DNA of 60,546 nt from an uncultured SAR86 cluster bacterium (GTDB lineage Bacteria > Pseudomonadota > Gammaproteobacteria > Magnimaribacterales > D2472). The position numbers and the translations under genes were made by a program. Location: positions 1 through 60,546 of the forward strand of contig CACJOM010000002.1 in NCBI GenBank assembly GCA_902595065.1, written 5' to 3'. Shown here piece after piece: positions 1 through 8,351 of this stretch (the first letter of the stretch is position 1; every line of letters starts with the position of its first letter). A model generated the notes under the pieces. It was not told the DNA's origin. It was given only the letters and a program-made list of their open reading frames with translations, and searched no databases.

Positions 1-72
1 GATTTTATTTCAGAATCAATCATTGAGATGCTATCAGAAAAAAATGCTTCTAAAACTGCAGAGGAAATATAA
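1..72 (+). CDS. 2-oxoacid:ferredoxin oxidoreductase alpha subunit, C-terminal end (partial)
   Basis: Only the last 23 codons are inside the window, read in frame 1 and ending in TAA at 70-72. The stop overlaps the ATG of the next gene by one base (TAATG), the usual sign of translational coupling. Because the next gene is the TPP-binding beta subunit of a 2-oxoacid:ferredoxin oxidoreductase, this is most likely the alpha or fused gamma-alpha subunit. The fragment itself has no diagnostic motif, so the call rests on context. Confidence 0.6.
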   Translation, partial: DFISESIIEMLSEKNASKTAEEI

Positions 73-1127
73 TGACCTATATTGTTAAGCCCGTTAATCA
101 TCATCCAAACCTTGAAAAAAATGCTCTTGGGTTAACAAGAAGAGATTATGAAGGCACTATCTCAACATTATGTGCTGGATGTGGACATGATTCTATAAGC
201 GCTGCTGTAATAGAGGCTTGTTATGATCTAAACCTTTCGTCAGATAAAATTGCAAAACTTTCTGGAATTGGCTGTTCATCTAAATCGCCCTCATATTTCT
301 TAAATCAAGCTCATGGCTTTAATTCAGTGCATGGCAGAATGCCATCAGTTGCAACTGGGGCCAATCTTGGAAATCAAGATTTACTTTATCTGGGCGTATC
401 TGGAGATGGAGATACAGCAGGCATAGGTATTGGACAATTTATGCATGCAGCTAGAAGGCAGCTTAATATAACTTACATTGTTGAAAATAATGGAACCTAT
501 GGCCTGACTAAAGGTCAATTTTCTGCAACCAATGATCAAGGGTCAAAGAGCAAATACGGAGAAGAAAATGTTTTAGCTCCAATTGATTTAGCAGCAATGG
601 CAATCCAACTTGGTGCAGGATTTGTAGGAAGAAGTTTCTCTGGTGATAAAAATCAATTAGTACCTTTACTAAAGGCAGCTATGAAATTTAAAGGATTTTC
701 ATTAATAGATATTATATCTCCATGTGTAACTTTCAATAATCATGTCGGCTCCACAAAGAGCTATGATCATATAAGAGAACATAATGAATCTGTATCTAGC
801 CTTGATTTTGTCCCAATTGGTCAAGAAATTAAAACCAAGTATGCTGAAGGAACGAAAGTTGATGTTCCACTTCATGACGGTGCAATTCTAACTCTTGAAA
901 AACTATCTAAAAAATATAACCCAATGGAAAAAGGCCAGGCGATTCAAAGCTTAAATCAAGCTGAAAAAAATGGAAAAGTTTTAACAGGATTGCTCTATAT
1001 AAACCCTGAAGTAAAAGACCATGCAGAGATTCTAAATATTGCAGATACGCCTCTTAATCAACTTTCTAGAAAAGAGTTATGCCCAGGATCAAGCAAGCTT
1101 GCAAAAGTTAATGCAAGCCTGAAATAA
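72..1127 (+). CDS. korB: 2-oxoacid:ferredoxin oxidoreductase beta subunit (KorB-like)
   Basis: This is the TPP-binding beta subunit of a 2-oxoacid (probably 2-oxoglutarate) ferredoxin oxidoreductase, which decarboxylates a 2-oxoacid to its acyl-CoA and reduces ferredoxin. Visible motifs are CAGCGHD (34-40), GIGCSSK (66-71), the TPP/Mg motif GDGDTAGIG starting at 111, and NNGTYGLTKGQ (139-149). The length of 351 residues is normal for the family. It is coupled to the preceding gene by a 1-nt overlap. In aerobic marine bacteria such enzymes can replace the 2-oxoglutarate dehydrogenase complex in the TCA cycle. Substrate choice between 2-oxoglutarate and pyruvate cannot be settled from motifs alone. 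Confidence 0.9.
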   Translation: MTYIVKPVNHHPNLEKNALGLTRRDYEGTISTLCAGCGHDSISAAVIEACYDLNLSSDKIAKLSGIGCSSKSPSYFLNQAHGFNSVHGRMPSVATGANLGNQDLLYLGVSGDGDTAGIGIGQFMHAARRQLNITYIVENNGTYGLTKGQFSATNDQGSKSKYGEENVLAPIDLAAMAIQLGAGFVGRSFSGDKNQLVPLLKAAMKFKGFSLIDIISPCVTFNNHVGSTKSYDHIREHNESVSSLDFVPIGQEIKTKYAEGTKVDVPLHDGAILTLEKLSKKYNPMEKGQAIQSLNQAEKNGKVLTGLLYINPEVKDHAEILNIADTPLNQLSRKELCPGSSKLAKVNASLK

Positions 1128-1158
1128 TCACCAATCCATAGAATTTTATAAAAAAGTT

Positions 1159-1605
1159 TTATTTGACCACTGCAGCTGCCATAGATCCGGTATCATCAAA
1201 CGCAGTAAAGCTTTGAATAACACCATTCTCTACTCTAAACATATGCAATGTTTCTGTATCTAGGCCGTCAGCAGTCATATTGGAATGAACAAACACCATG
1301 TTTCCATCTGAATACATTGCTTTATGCTGAAGATTGAAATTTGGCCAATGAATTGCGATGGGTTCAAAAACATTTTTAATGACAGCATTTGGACCAACGT
1401 GCTTTCCAGTTGTTGGAATATCACCAAAAACAGTAAAAGTTAAATCATCTGCATGCAACGCTGCCCAGGCCTCTGTATCACCAGCAGCAAATGTAGCATA
1501 AGCTTTTTTAACAACTGTCTTAGCGTCATCATGTCCTTTCTCATGATGGCCAGCTTGAATAGAAATTACTGAAATAAAAATAAAAGATAAGATAATCTTT
1601 TTCAT
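1159..1605 (-). CDS. Secreted NTF2/SnoaL-like protein
   Basis: This 148-residue protein starts with a clear signal peptide (MKK followed by a hydrophobic stretch to about residue 18), so it should be periplasmic. The rest has the pattern of an NTF2/SnoaL fold: an early helix with AYATFAAGD, then LHADDLTFTVFG, a VHSNM strand and a C-terminal strand containing FRVENGVI. A good ribosome binding site (AGGAGC) precedes the ATG. The fold is used by many small enzymes and binding proteins, so no reaction can be given. It converges on the korB end with a 31-bp spacer and no obvious terminator. Confidence 0.7.
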   Translation of the reverse strand: MKKIILSFIFISVISIQAGHHEKGHDDAKTVVKKAYATFAAGDTEAWAALHADDLTFTVFGDIPTTGKHVGPNAVIKNVFEPIAIHWPNFNLQHKAMYSDGNMVFVHSNMTADGLDTETLHMFRVENGVIQSFTAFDDTGSMAAAVVK

Positions 1606-1665
1606 TGGTTGCTCCTAAAATATATTTAAAAATAATACTAGCCTGTAAAAACTAAAAAGTAAAAA

Positions 1666-1908
1666 TTAAAATTTATTTTGATCATGTGATTTATGGCGAC
1701 CTATGCTAAAGCTCCTTTTAGCTAAATGCTTTGTTGATCTACCCTGCACTCTCTTTCGCCATAATTTATAGGAAGAAGACTTTAAATTATCCTTCATTAA
1801 CTGTTTAACAGCTTGTTCTTTCATGCCAAATTGAGCTTCAATGGCATCGAAAGGAGTTCTATCCTCCCATGCCATCTCAATAATTCTAGAAATATCTGAT
1901 TCATTCAT
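1666..1908 (-). CDS. TIGR03643/DUF2805 family small protein
   Basis: An 80-residue basic protein. It matches from memory the TIGR03643/DUF2805 family: an N-terminal segment rich in DISRIIEMAWEDRTPF, then FGMKEQAVKQLM, then a conserved KLWRKRVQGRSTKH stretch. The central part looks like a helix-turn-helix (EAQFGMKEQAVKQLM), so DNA binding is possible but not shown. The family is common in marine bacteria and has no established function. It lies alone between a periplasmic NTF2-like gene and a divergent membrane protein gene. Confidence 0.75.
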   Translation of the reverse strand: MNESDISRIIEMAWEDRTPFDAIEAQFGMKEQAVKQLMKDNLKSSSYKLWRKRVQGRSTKHLAKRSFSIGRHKSHDQNKF

Positions 1909-2019
1909 TTAATAAATTATATTTGAATTAGCATGATGCAGATTTATTTTTATAATAAAGAAGTAATTTCTGATGTCGTAACATAAACTATTAAAATCTA
2001 AATTTAACTTGGTTTGATT

Positions 2020-2670
2020 ATGAAGATTTTTTCAGTAAGATCTGTGCCCTCTACTAAATGGAGTTCTGACAAACCATTAAATTTTTCACCTAAACCAGTC
2101 ACTATATTTATTCTTTGTCTTGGTTTATTTTTATTTGGATTGGGTGAGTCGCTCATCATCACTGCATCCGTTGGAATGAGTCCATGGACTGTTCTAGCTG
2201 AAGGTCTCTCAATCACAACTGGATTAAGCATAGGAACTCTGACTTTTCTAATAAGTTTAGGAGTGTTGATACTGTGGATACCATTAAAGCAACAAGCTGG
2301 AATTGGCACAATATTAAATGCAATTATTGTTGCAGCAGTCATTGAGTGGTCTTTGCCCTATCTTCCACATCCAGAAACTTATGCAATGCAGATATTACAG
2401 GCTGTTTTGGGGACTTTGATAGTTGGAATTGCTAGTGGTATTTATCTAATAGCAAATTTGGGCCCAGGCCCCAGAGATGGACTAATGACTGGCTGTCAAA
2501 AGGCAACGGGATTACCAATTGCATGGGTGAGAGTATTTTTAGAAATAGTAGTTATTACTATTGGTTGGACATTAGGTGGAACAGTTGGAATTGCGACTGT
2601 CATTTTTGCAATAGGAGTAGGCCCAGCAGTTTCAACGGGCCTTTACCTAATAGCATCAATATCTAAATAA
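2020..2670 (+). CDS. YczE/YitT-type integral membrane protein
   Basis: About 216 residues with five or six hydrophobic segments and the YczE-like motif NLGPGPRDGLMTG in the middle, followed by PIAWVRVFLEI. The reading frame is open from a TTG at 2014, but the ATG two codons later (2020) is the better start. The family is of unknown function; YczE of Bacillus is linked to surfactin production but no mechanism is established. The gene is monocistronic and ends just before a strong bidirectional terminator shared with the convergent TonB receptor gene. Confidence 0.75.
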   Translation: MKIFSVRSVPSTKWSSDKPLNFSPKPVTIFILCLGLFLFGLGESLIITASVGMSPWTVLAEGLSITTGLSIGTLTFLISLGVLILWIPLKQQAGIGTILNAIIVAAVIEWSLPYLPHPETYAMQILQAVLGTLIVGIASGIYLIANLGPGPRDGLMTGCQKATGLPIAWVRVFLEIVVITIGWTLGGTVGIATVIFAIGVGPAVSTGLYLIASISK

Positions 2671-2681
2671 TATTTAGAACA

Positions 2682-2713
2682 AAAAAAAGGGTGCTCATGA
2701 GCACCCTTTTTTA
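2682..2713. terminator. Bidirectional Rho-independent terminator
   Basis: A GGGTGCTC / GAGCACCC palindrome (2689-2706) is flanked by an A-run on the left and a T-run on the right, so it works in both directions. It lies between the membrane protein gene ending at 2670 and the TonB receptor gene ending at 2729 on the opposite strand. Confidence 0.9.
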
Positions 2714-2728
2714 AATCTAAATTCTATT

Positions 2729-5248
2729 TTAGAAATTATATCCAGCTTTTACATACCAGAATGCGCCTTCAATACCATATGGAGAAGTTTCATAATAAAT
2801 TCCTCCAAGAACATTACCAGGCACGCCCTCACCAATTGCTCCAGCTGAGCCGTCAATTTTTAGGGCTTCTGTATCAAATAGGTTTTGAACACCTGCTGAA
2901 ACATAGAAATTATCAGTCAGATCAATACTTACTGATGCATCAACAGTCCACTCAGCGTCTGAGTCAGTACCAAACCAATCAGCGTGAACTGCATAGTACT
3001 CACCATACATATTTGCGCGAACAAAAGAACTAACTTTATCACTCCAAGTTTGAGCAATGGTTATAGTCATTCTGTCTTCAGGCAAACCTTCCTCTAAACG
3101 CTTAACTTTTGAAGCGCCAGTTACAGCACCTGAATTGGTTACTTCTGTTTCAGTATGATTCCATGCTGCACTTATATCTGCATCAGCTCCAAACAAAACT
3201 GTACTGTATGTAGCAACAAAATCATAACCAGTAGTTTCTGTATCAAAGTCGTTAGTAAAGTAATTAACTTGACCAATCAGTTCTGGACTTGGAATACCAG
3301 CGGCACCCATTGCAGCAACTTGCGCAGCTGTAGGAGCTGCGTTACTTGTAAGCGCTACCCTGTCCTCAAGCTCAATAGAAAAGAAATCAGCTGTAAGAGA
3401 GAAATCTCCAGAATCATAAACAATACCAAATGAAGTATTAGTTGCTTCTTCAGGCTTAAGTTGACCAGCGCCAAGTTTAAAGCCAGGTAATGTTTGAGCC
3501 TGTGTTAATTGGCCATCAACAAGAGTTGTTTGAGTATTCACAACGTTAACTTGTCCCTGAGTTGGAGCTCTGAAACCAGTACTTGTTGAGAAACGCCATG
3601 CAACATTATCACTAAGTTGATATCTTGCATTCAATTTAAAGTCATTTGTATCACCAAATGATGAATAATCTTCATATCTGAAAGATCCACCTAAAAGCAA
3701 TTGATCGCTAACTTGGTTTTCTAAATCAACATACAAACCATAACTTCTTCTGGTGAAGGCACCTTGAGAGTCTGGTGAAAAACCTGCAAAACCATGCGAG
3801 CCAACATTAAATCCTTGTAATGCATATTTACCAGCTTTCCATGAAGCTTCTTCACCTGAAATCACTTCAAAAGTTTCTTCTCTCCACTCAAGACCATACG
3901 CAATTGTCATAGAATCAACTACTCTAGTTAGATCAAAATTGAACACTTTTTCTAACTCAATATATGAACCTGTGTAAAAATTACGAGGAGTATCAGGACC
4001 CATTGATGGATTTACAGTATTATTAAGCCCGAAATCAGCCTCATTTCTACCGACTGATCCACTTAAATCATATGTATGGCCACTTAGGAAGCCATCTGTA
4101 ATATCACCCCTTCTTCCAATTGTAAGAGAAGTATCTGTAATATTACCCACGAATCTTGGCGTATATCCACCAGGAGCAATTTCGTTCATTAAGAAACAAC
4201 TTGGATCAGCCATGATTGTATCTCTTAGCGCGTAATCTGAAGGATCAACTTGTCCAGAAGCACCTGTGCCATATGCACAAGTTCCATCGATATTACCTAC
4301 AGCTCTATAATCACCAATGGTGAAAACGCCGCTTCTACCGTCTGGATTACGATAATAAAATCCTCCATCTACGTCTCTTTCAGAGTAGTTTCCAAACATA
4401 TAGGACTCTGAACCATCACTATTAGTGACACCAGAATTCATAAAGAAAGTTACATCATCATCAACTTTAGGAGCACCCCATATTTGAGCTGGATTAGCCA
4501 CAGCAGTATTACCTGCAGCAATTAAGGCAGCAGCATCAGGTCTTTGCTCACTTCTTGAAGTATCATCAGCCTGTCTGATTTGAAAACTTGTTGTAACAAA
4601 GCCGTCTTGGCCTAAAGGCATACCATACTTACCAGCTATAGTTGTTGTATTTCCATCGCCTTCAGTATATTCACCCATCTTGTATGAAAGAGTTCCACCC
4701 TCTGAGATATCGTCCAACACAAAGTTAATAACACCTGCAATAGCATCAGAACCATACTGAGCTGAGGCACCATCTCTTAAAACTTCTACTCTTTTAAGAG
4801 CGATAGCAGGAATTACAGAAATATCTGCACCTTGAGAACCATCATTAACACCACCACCTTGGAAAGCGATTACTGAAGCATGATGACGTCTTTTTCCGTT
4901 GGTAAAAATCAACGTAGCATCTGCAGAAAGACCTCTTAAGTTAGCAGGTCTAATCATACTAGCTGCATCAGAGATTGGTTGTAGGTGAACATTCAGAGAA
5001 GGAACGCTTCCTTGAAGCTGCATAAGCAAGTCATCTGTACCAGTTTTGCTGATATCCTCAGCACTTAATACATCAACTGGAACTGGTGAACTAGATACAG
5101 ATCTAGGTTTTCCACGAGTACCAATACTGACAACTTCTTCTACAAATTCACTGTCTTGTGCGAAAGAGCCAACTGAAAACATAGCGCCCACAGCTAACAT
5201 GGTGGTTAAGGATAGCCTGGTAGCAATCCAAATAGATTTATTTAACAT
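2729..5248 (-). CDS. TonB-dependent outer membrane receptor
   Basis: An 839-residue TonB-dependent receptor. A signal peptide (residues 1-30, cleavage near SFA-Q) is followed by a TonB-box-like EEVVSIGTR (37-45). The plug domain has NLRGLSADATLIFTNGKRR and VEVLRDGASAQYGSDAIAGV, and a long beta-barrel ends in the terminal aromatic F839 (AGYNF). It imports a ligand across the outer membrane with energy from TonB-ExbBD; the ligand is not evident. Start choice is supported by the GGGAGA ribosome binding site. The nearby GH16 and amidase genes make an oligosaccharide or glycopeptide possible, but this is only context. Confidence 0.93.
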   Translation of the reverse strand: MLNKSIWIATRLSLTTMLAVGAMFSVGSFAQDSEFVEEVVSIGTRGKPRSVSSSPVPVDVLSAEDISKTGTDDLLMQLQGSVPSLNVHLQPISDAASMIRPANLRGLSADATLIFTNGKRRHHASVIAFQGGGVNDGSQGADISVIPAIALKRVEVLRDGASAQYGSDAIAGVINFVLDDISEGGTLSYKMGEYTEGDGNTTTIAGKYGMPLGQDGFVTTSFQIRQADDTSRSEQRPDAAALIAAGNTAVANPAQIWGAPKVDDDVTFFMNSGVTNSDGSESYMFGNYSERDVDGGFYYRNPDGRSGVFTIGDYRAVGNIDGTCAYGTGASGQVDPSDYALRDTIMADPSCFLMNEIAPGGYTPRFVGNITDTSLTIGRRGDITDGFLSGHTYDLSGSVGRNEADFGLNNTVNPSMGPDTPRNFYTGSYIELEKVFNFDLTRVVDSMTIAYGLEWREETFEVISGEEASWKAGKYALQGFNVGSHGFAGFSPDSQGAFTRRSYGLYVDLENQVSDQLLLGGSFRYEDYSSFGDTNDFKLNARYQLSDNVAWRFSTSTGFRAPTQGQVNVVNTQTTLVDGQLTQAQTLPGFKLGAGQLKPEEATNTSFGIVYDSGDFSLTADFFSIELEDRVALTSNAAPTAAQVAAMGAAGIPSPELIGQVNYFTNDFDTETTGYDFVATYSTVLFGADADISAAWNHTETEVTNSGAVTGASKVKRLEEGLPEDRMTITIAQTWSDKVSSFVRANMYGEYYAVHADWFGTDSDAEWTVDASVSIDLTDNFYVSAGVQNLFDTEALKIDGSAGAIGEGVPGNVLGGIYYETSPYGIEGAFWYVKAGYNF

Positions 5249-5331
5249 TGTTATCTCCCTAAGAATAGATAAATTAATTCAATTAATTTGTTTTTATACA
5301 CCAATTTTAACAATTAAGCGAATTTTTAATT

Positions 5332-5368
5332 AAAAAAACTTCTGAGAAACCCCTTAGATATGAGGTTT
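5332..5368 (-). terminator. Possible weak terminator
   Basis: On the minus strand AAACCTC pairs with GGGGTTT around an 8-nt loop (5347-5368), with a run of seven T about eight nucleotides further on (5333-5339). It sits between the small membrane protein gene and the TonB receptor gene. The stem has one G-T pair and the T-run is detached, so it is weak. Confidence 0.3.
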
Positions 5369-5423
5369 TTCAAGATATATAACTTTTTATCACAATAAAT
5401 AATATTCAATGCAAACAAAAGCA

Positions 5424-5657
5424 CTATTTCACTAAAAAAGGGAAATAATTTCTTTTACCCCCAATGATAGACACAATGATCCATCCTAAAGTGTGAGGCA
5501 TAGAAGAAGCTATTAAATGGATAACAATTTCATCCTGACTTTGGTCAAAATAAGCCAAGACAAGCATCACGCATGAAATGCTAAAACCAAGCCAATGAAT
5601 AAAAGATAAACATTTTTTGTACATAAACTTTATGTTACATGATCCCTTTATCAGCAT
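5424..5657 (-). CDS. Small hypothetical membrane protein
   Basis: A 77-residue frame with two predicted membrane segments (about 18-37 and 50-65) and a charged GGKRNYFPF tail. I do not recognise the family. An internal ATG at 5624 (MYKKC) is a possible alternative start giving 66 residues, which begins right before the first membrane segment. No strong ribosome binding site marks either start. It is kept because of its coherent two-helix hydrophobic pattern and because no other gene occupies the region. Confidence 0.45.
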   Translation of the reverse strand: MLIKGSCNIKFMYKKCLSFIHWLGFSISCVMLVLAYFDQSQDEIVIHLIASSMPHTLGWIIVSIIGGKRNYFPFLVK

Positions 5658-5784
5658 TATATTTTCTAGGTCATAAAAAATAAAAACTTCAAAATCAGTT
5701 TTTATTTAGATGTATCCAATCTTGCTCTCATTTTAAAAATTGTGCATGATCAATTTCATAAGAAATTTATGAGAGGATTGTCCA

Positions 5785-7140
5785 ATGAAAAAAAATAAAA
5801 CTTTTTTGTTAACCTTTTTGTTGATCTTTTCTGAATATATTTATCCTGAATTGGATATATTTAATGCATATGTTGTTGAAATCCCTAAAAAAAATCAAGA
5901 CTCCAAAATCAGCATTGCCATAAAAGATAATATTGATCTAGTTGGCTTTCCAACAACTGCGGGCTCATTAGCAATGCTAGATAATCTCCCTGATCAAGAT
6001 GCGTTTTTAGTATCAAAATTGAAAGATAATAATTTCTACATTAATGGAAAGACCAATTTGAGTGAATGGGCGAATTTTAGATCAGAGAAATCAGTCAGCG
6101 GTTGGTCAAGTCATGGTGGGCAAACTCTCAATCCATATGGAGAAAACCTTAATCCCTGCGGGTCTAGCTCAGGCTCTGCAGTGGCAGTAGCAAGTGGCAT
6201 AGTTGAGATTGCTATCGGAACCGAAACGAATGGATCTATTTCGTGCCCTGCCTCAGTCAATGGTATTGTTGGCTTTAAGCCTACTGTCGGCCTAGTTAGC
6301 AGACATGGGATAATACCAATCTCATCAACACAAGATACAGCAGGCCCAATGGGAAGATCAGTAGAGATTGTGGCTTCAACTCTCCAAGCAATAGCTGGGC
6401 CAGATCAAAACGATCCGGCCACACTCAAGATCCCAAAAAACTTTAACTACAATTTTCTTCAAAGCTTAAAAAGTGGTGGGATTAAGGGTAAAAGACTGGG
6501 TTTATTAAAAGCTGGGAACGATTACGAAGATGCTGCAGAAATCTTAGAAAAAATTAGCACGATGATCAATCAATTAGGTGGAACGGTAATAGAAATTGAT
6601 GACCAAAGAGAGTACCCTGCTGGGGGAGAATACTTTTTGTTGCTATATGAGTTTAAGCAAGGCTTAGAAAAGTATCTATCTGAATCTTCAACTAAACATA
6701 AGTCCTTAGAGTCATTAATTAAATTTAATAATGAGCATGCAGATAAAATGATGCCATTTTTCAAACAAGAAATATTTGAAAAAAGTCTTCAAACTGTTGG
6801 CAAAGAGGATGAATATAACAGAGCGCTAGAAATGGTTGAACGCGTTCGCCTTGAGTTTAATGATCTGCTTTCAAAATATAAACTTGACGCTTTCATTGGG
6901 CTAACTCGAAATCCAGCTTGGACGATAGACTATGTTGGAGGTGACAATGCTGCAATGGAAAATCAGATGAGTTTTGGAAATGGAGCATACGCTGCAATTG
7001 CGGGATATCCGCATTTAACCGTGCCGCTTGCCTCGATAGATGGCTTGCCTGTAGGAGTATCTTTAATAGGAAAAGCTTGGTCTGATGCTGAATTATTAAA
7101 AATGGGTTACGACTTAGAAAAAAATCGTGATCTCTTTTAA
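5785..7140 (+). CDS. Secreted amidase (amidase signature family)
   Basis: A 451-residue amidase-signature hydrolase. It carries the Ser-cisSer-Lys triad: Lys47 in IAIKDNID, cis-Ser127 in CGSSSGSA and nucleophile Ser151 in NGSISCP, with the usual 24-residue spacing between the serines. An N-terminal hydrophobic stretch (1-20) suggests export or membrane anchoring. GFKPTVGLVSRHGIIP and the DTAGPMGR segment are family hallmarks. Such enzymes hydrolyse carboxamides, including C-terminal peptide amides; the substrate is unknown. A GAGAGGA ribosome binding site precedes the ATG. The GH16 gene follows after 14 nt, so the two are likely co-transcribed. Confidence 0.9.
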   Translation: MKKNKTFLLTFLLIFSEYIYPELDIFNAYVVEIPKKNQDSKISIAIKDNIDLVGFPTTAGSLAMLDNLPDQDAFLVSKLKDNNFYINGKTNLSEWANFRSEKSVSGWSSHGGQTLNPYGENLNPCGSSSGSAVAVASGIVEIAIGTETNGSISCPASVNGIVGFKPTVGLVSRHGIIPISSTQDTAGPMGRSVEIVASTLQAIAGPDQNDPATLKIPKNFNYNFLQSLKSGGIKGKRLGLLKAGNDYEDAAEILEKISTMINQLGGTVIEIDDQREYPAGGEYFLLLYEFKQGLEKYLSESSTKHKSLESLIKFNNEHADKMMPFFKQEIFEKSLQTVGKEDEYNRALEMVERVRLEFNDLLSKYKLDAFIGLTRNPAWTIDYVGGDNAAMENQMSFGNGAYAAIAGYPHLTVPLASIDGLPVGVSLIGKAWSDAELLKMGYDLEKNRDLF

Positions 7141-7154
7141 ATAAACTATTAAAA

Positions 7155-8009
7155 ATGCGATGTTGGTTCAAATTTATATTTATTTTTATTATTGGTTTCA
7201 ACTCCTTGCATGCATTTCAGCCATCCATTAAAGATACTAAAAATTTTCTTAAGCCTGAGCTCAATCTTGTTTGGCAAGAAGAATTTTCTGACTCTAAATT
7301 AAATACAGATAAGTGGGCTTTTCAATTAGGCAATGGTGCTGAGTATGGCATTGCAGGATGGGGAAATAATGAACTTCAGTTTTATACAGATAGTTCTGAT
7401 AACTTCGAGCTATCTAATGGAATGCTAAAAATTATCCCTTTGTATAACAAAGATTCCTCTAAAACCTTTACCTCCGTAAAGCTTGTAACTAAGGACCTGG
7501 TTAACTTTACTTCACCAGGAGTGCTTGAGGTGAAATTTAAAATACCAAAGGGACAAGGATTGTGGCCAGCTATATGGATGATGCCAGAAAAAAATAGATT
7601 TGGAGGATGGCCCAAAAGTGGAGAAATTGATCTCATGGAAGCTAGAGGCAGTAATACCAATGAGGTTTTGTCCACTCTCCATTTTTTTCATAATGGTCAT
7701 AGGTTACTTGGCAGCGAATATAAAGTTTCAAATGAAAATAATTTTAATCAAAATTTCCATATCATTACATTGATCTGGGGAATAGATAAAATCTCTTTTT
7801 ATATTAATAATCAGTTCCTTGTATATGAGGGTAGTTTAACCAAACTCCTAGGAGCGAAATATCCTTTTAATGAGAGCTTTTATCTAATCTTAAATACTGC
7901 AATTGGCGGTGATTTTGTGAAAGCACCAAAGCCTAATGAAATTTGCTCACTAGATAATTGCGATGATTCAAAGAAATTTATAGTCGATTACATTCGTTAC
8001 TATCAATAA
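7155..8009 (+). CDS. Secreted GH16 family glucanase (laminarinase-like)
   Basis: A 284-residue protein with a signal peptide (1-20) and the GH16 catalytic motif GEIDLMEARG, giving nucleophile Glu157, Asp159 and acid/base Glu162. Other family marks are LVWQEEFSDSKLNTDKW at the start, the Trp-rich GLWPAIWMMP before the active site, and FYLILNTAIGGDF near the end. GH16 retaining enzymes cut beta-1,3 or beta-1,3/1,4 glucans and some galactans; the E-x-D-x-x-E form fits laminarinase-like members. The location is periplasmic or outer membrane. It is a probable second gene of an operon with the amidase. Confidence 0.9.
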   Translation: MRCWFKFIFIFIIGFNSLHAFQPSIKDTKNFLKPELNLVWQEEFSDSKLNTDKWAFQLGNGAEYGIAGWGNNELQFYTDSSDNFELSNGMLKIIPLYNKDSSKTFTSVKLVTKDLVNFTSPGVLEVKFKIPKGQGLWPAIWMMPEKNRFGGWPKSGEIDLMEARGSNTNEVLSTLHFFHNGHRLLGSEYKVSNENNFNQNFHIITLIWGIDKISFYINNQFLVYEGSLTKLLGAKYPFNESFYLILNTAIGGDFVKAPKPNEICSLDNCDDSKKFIVDYIRYYQ

Positions 8010-8028
8010 TTAAGACAGCAATAGGGAG

Positions 8029-8271
8029 TTATGCAGATTTAAGTTTTTTATTTTGATAGAAGATAAGTTCTTGAATCCAGTTCCTTTTATTGGTCTCATA
8101 CATGTTTGAAGCTTCTTCAGAAAGAATAATTCTACCGCCATCCATATCAATGCGCAGTGAATCTGTTTTCAAAACAGTGCCATCGGCTAGATGGATTTCT
8201 CCAATCATATTTCCGGCAGAATCCTCTGGATGAAGGTTGGAAAAAATTTCAACTAATTCTTCTTTTTTCAT
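8029..8271 (-). CDS. Hypothetical small protein
   Basis: An 80-residue acidic-then-basic protein without membrane segments. I do not recognise it. It has a good ribosome binding site (AGGGGAAGA, 9 nt before the ATG), which supports it as real. The middle GEIHLADGTVLKTDSLRID and GGRIILSEEA look like short beta hairpins. It lies downstream of the ABC exporter operon on the same strand, separated by 80 nt, and converges on the GH16 gene. Confidence 0.65.
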   Translation of the reverse strand: MKKEELVEIFSNLHPEDSAGNMIGEIHLADGTVLKTDSLRIDMDGGRIILSEEASNMYETNKRNWIQELIFYQNKKLKSA

Positions 8272-8351
8272 ATTTGTTTATCTTCCCCTAATTGATAACG
8301 TTGTCAATTATATATATAAATTTTATGAATGGAAGCTTTAAAAAAATAATT

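Noticed and set aside
2004..2342. Minus-strand open frame inside the YczE-like gene
   Set aside because: It lies wholly opposite a membrane protein gene with clear family motifs, has no own motifs and is rich in Pro/Arg from the antisense reading; a shadow frame.
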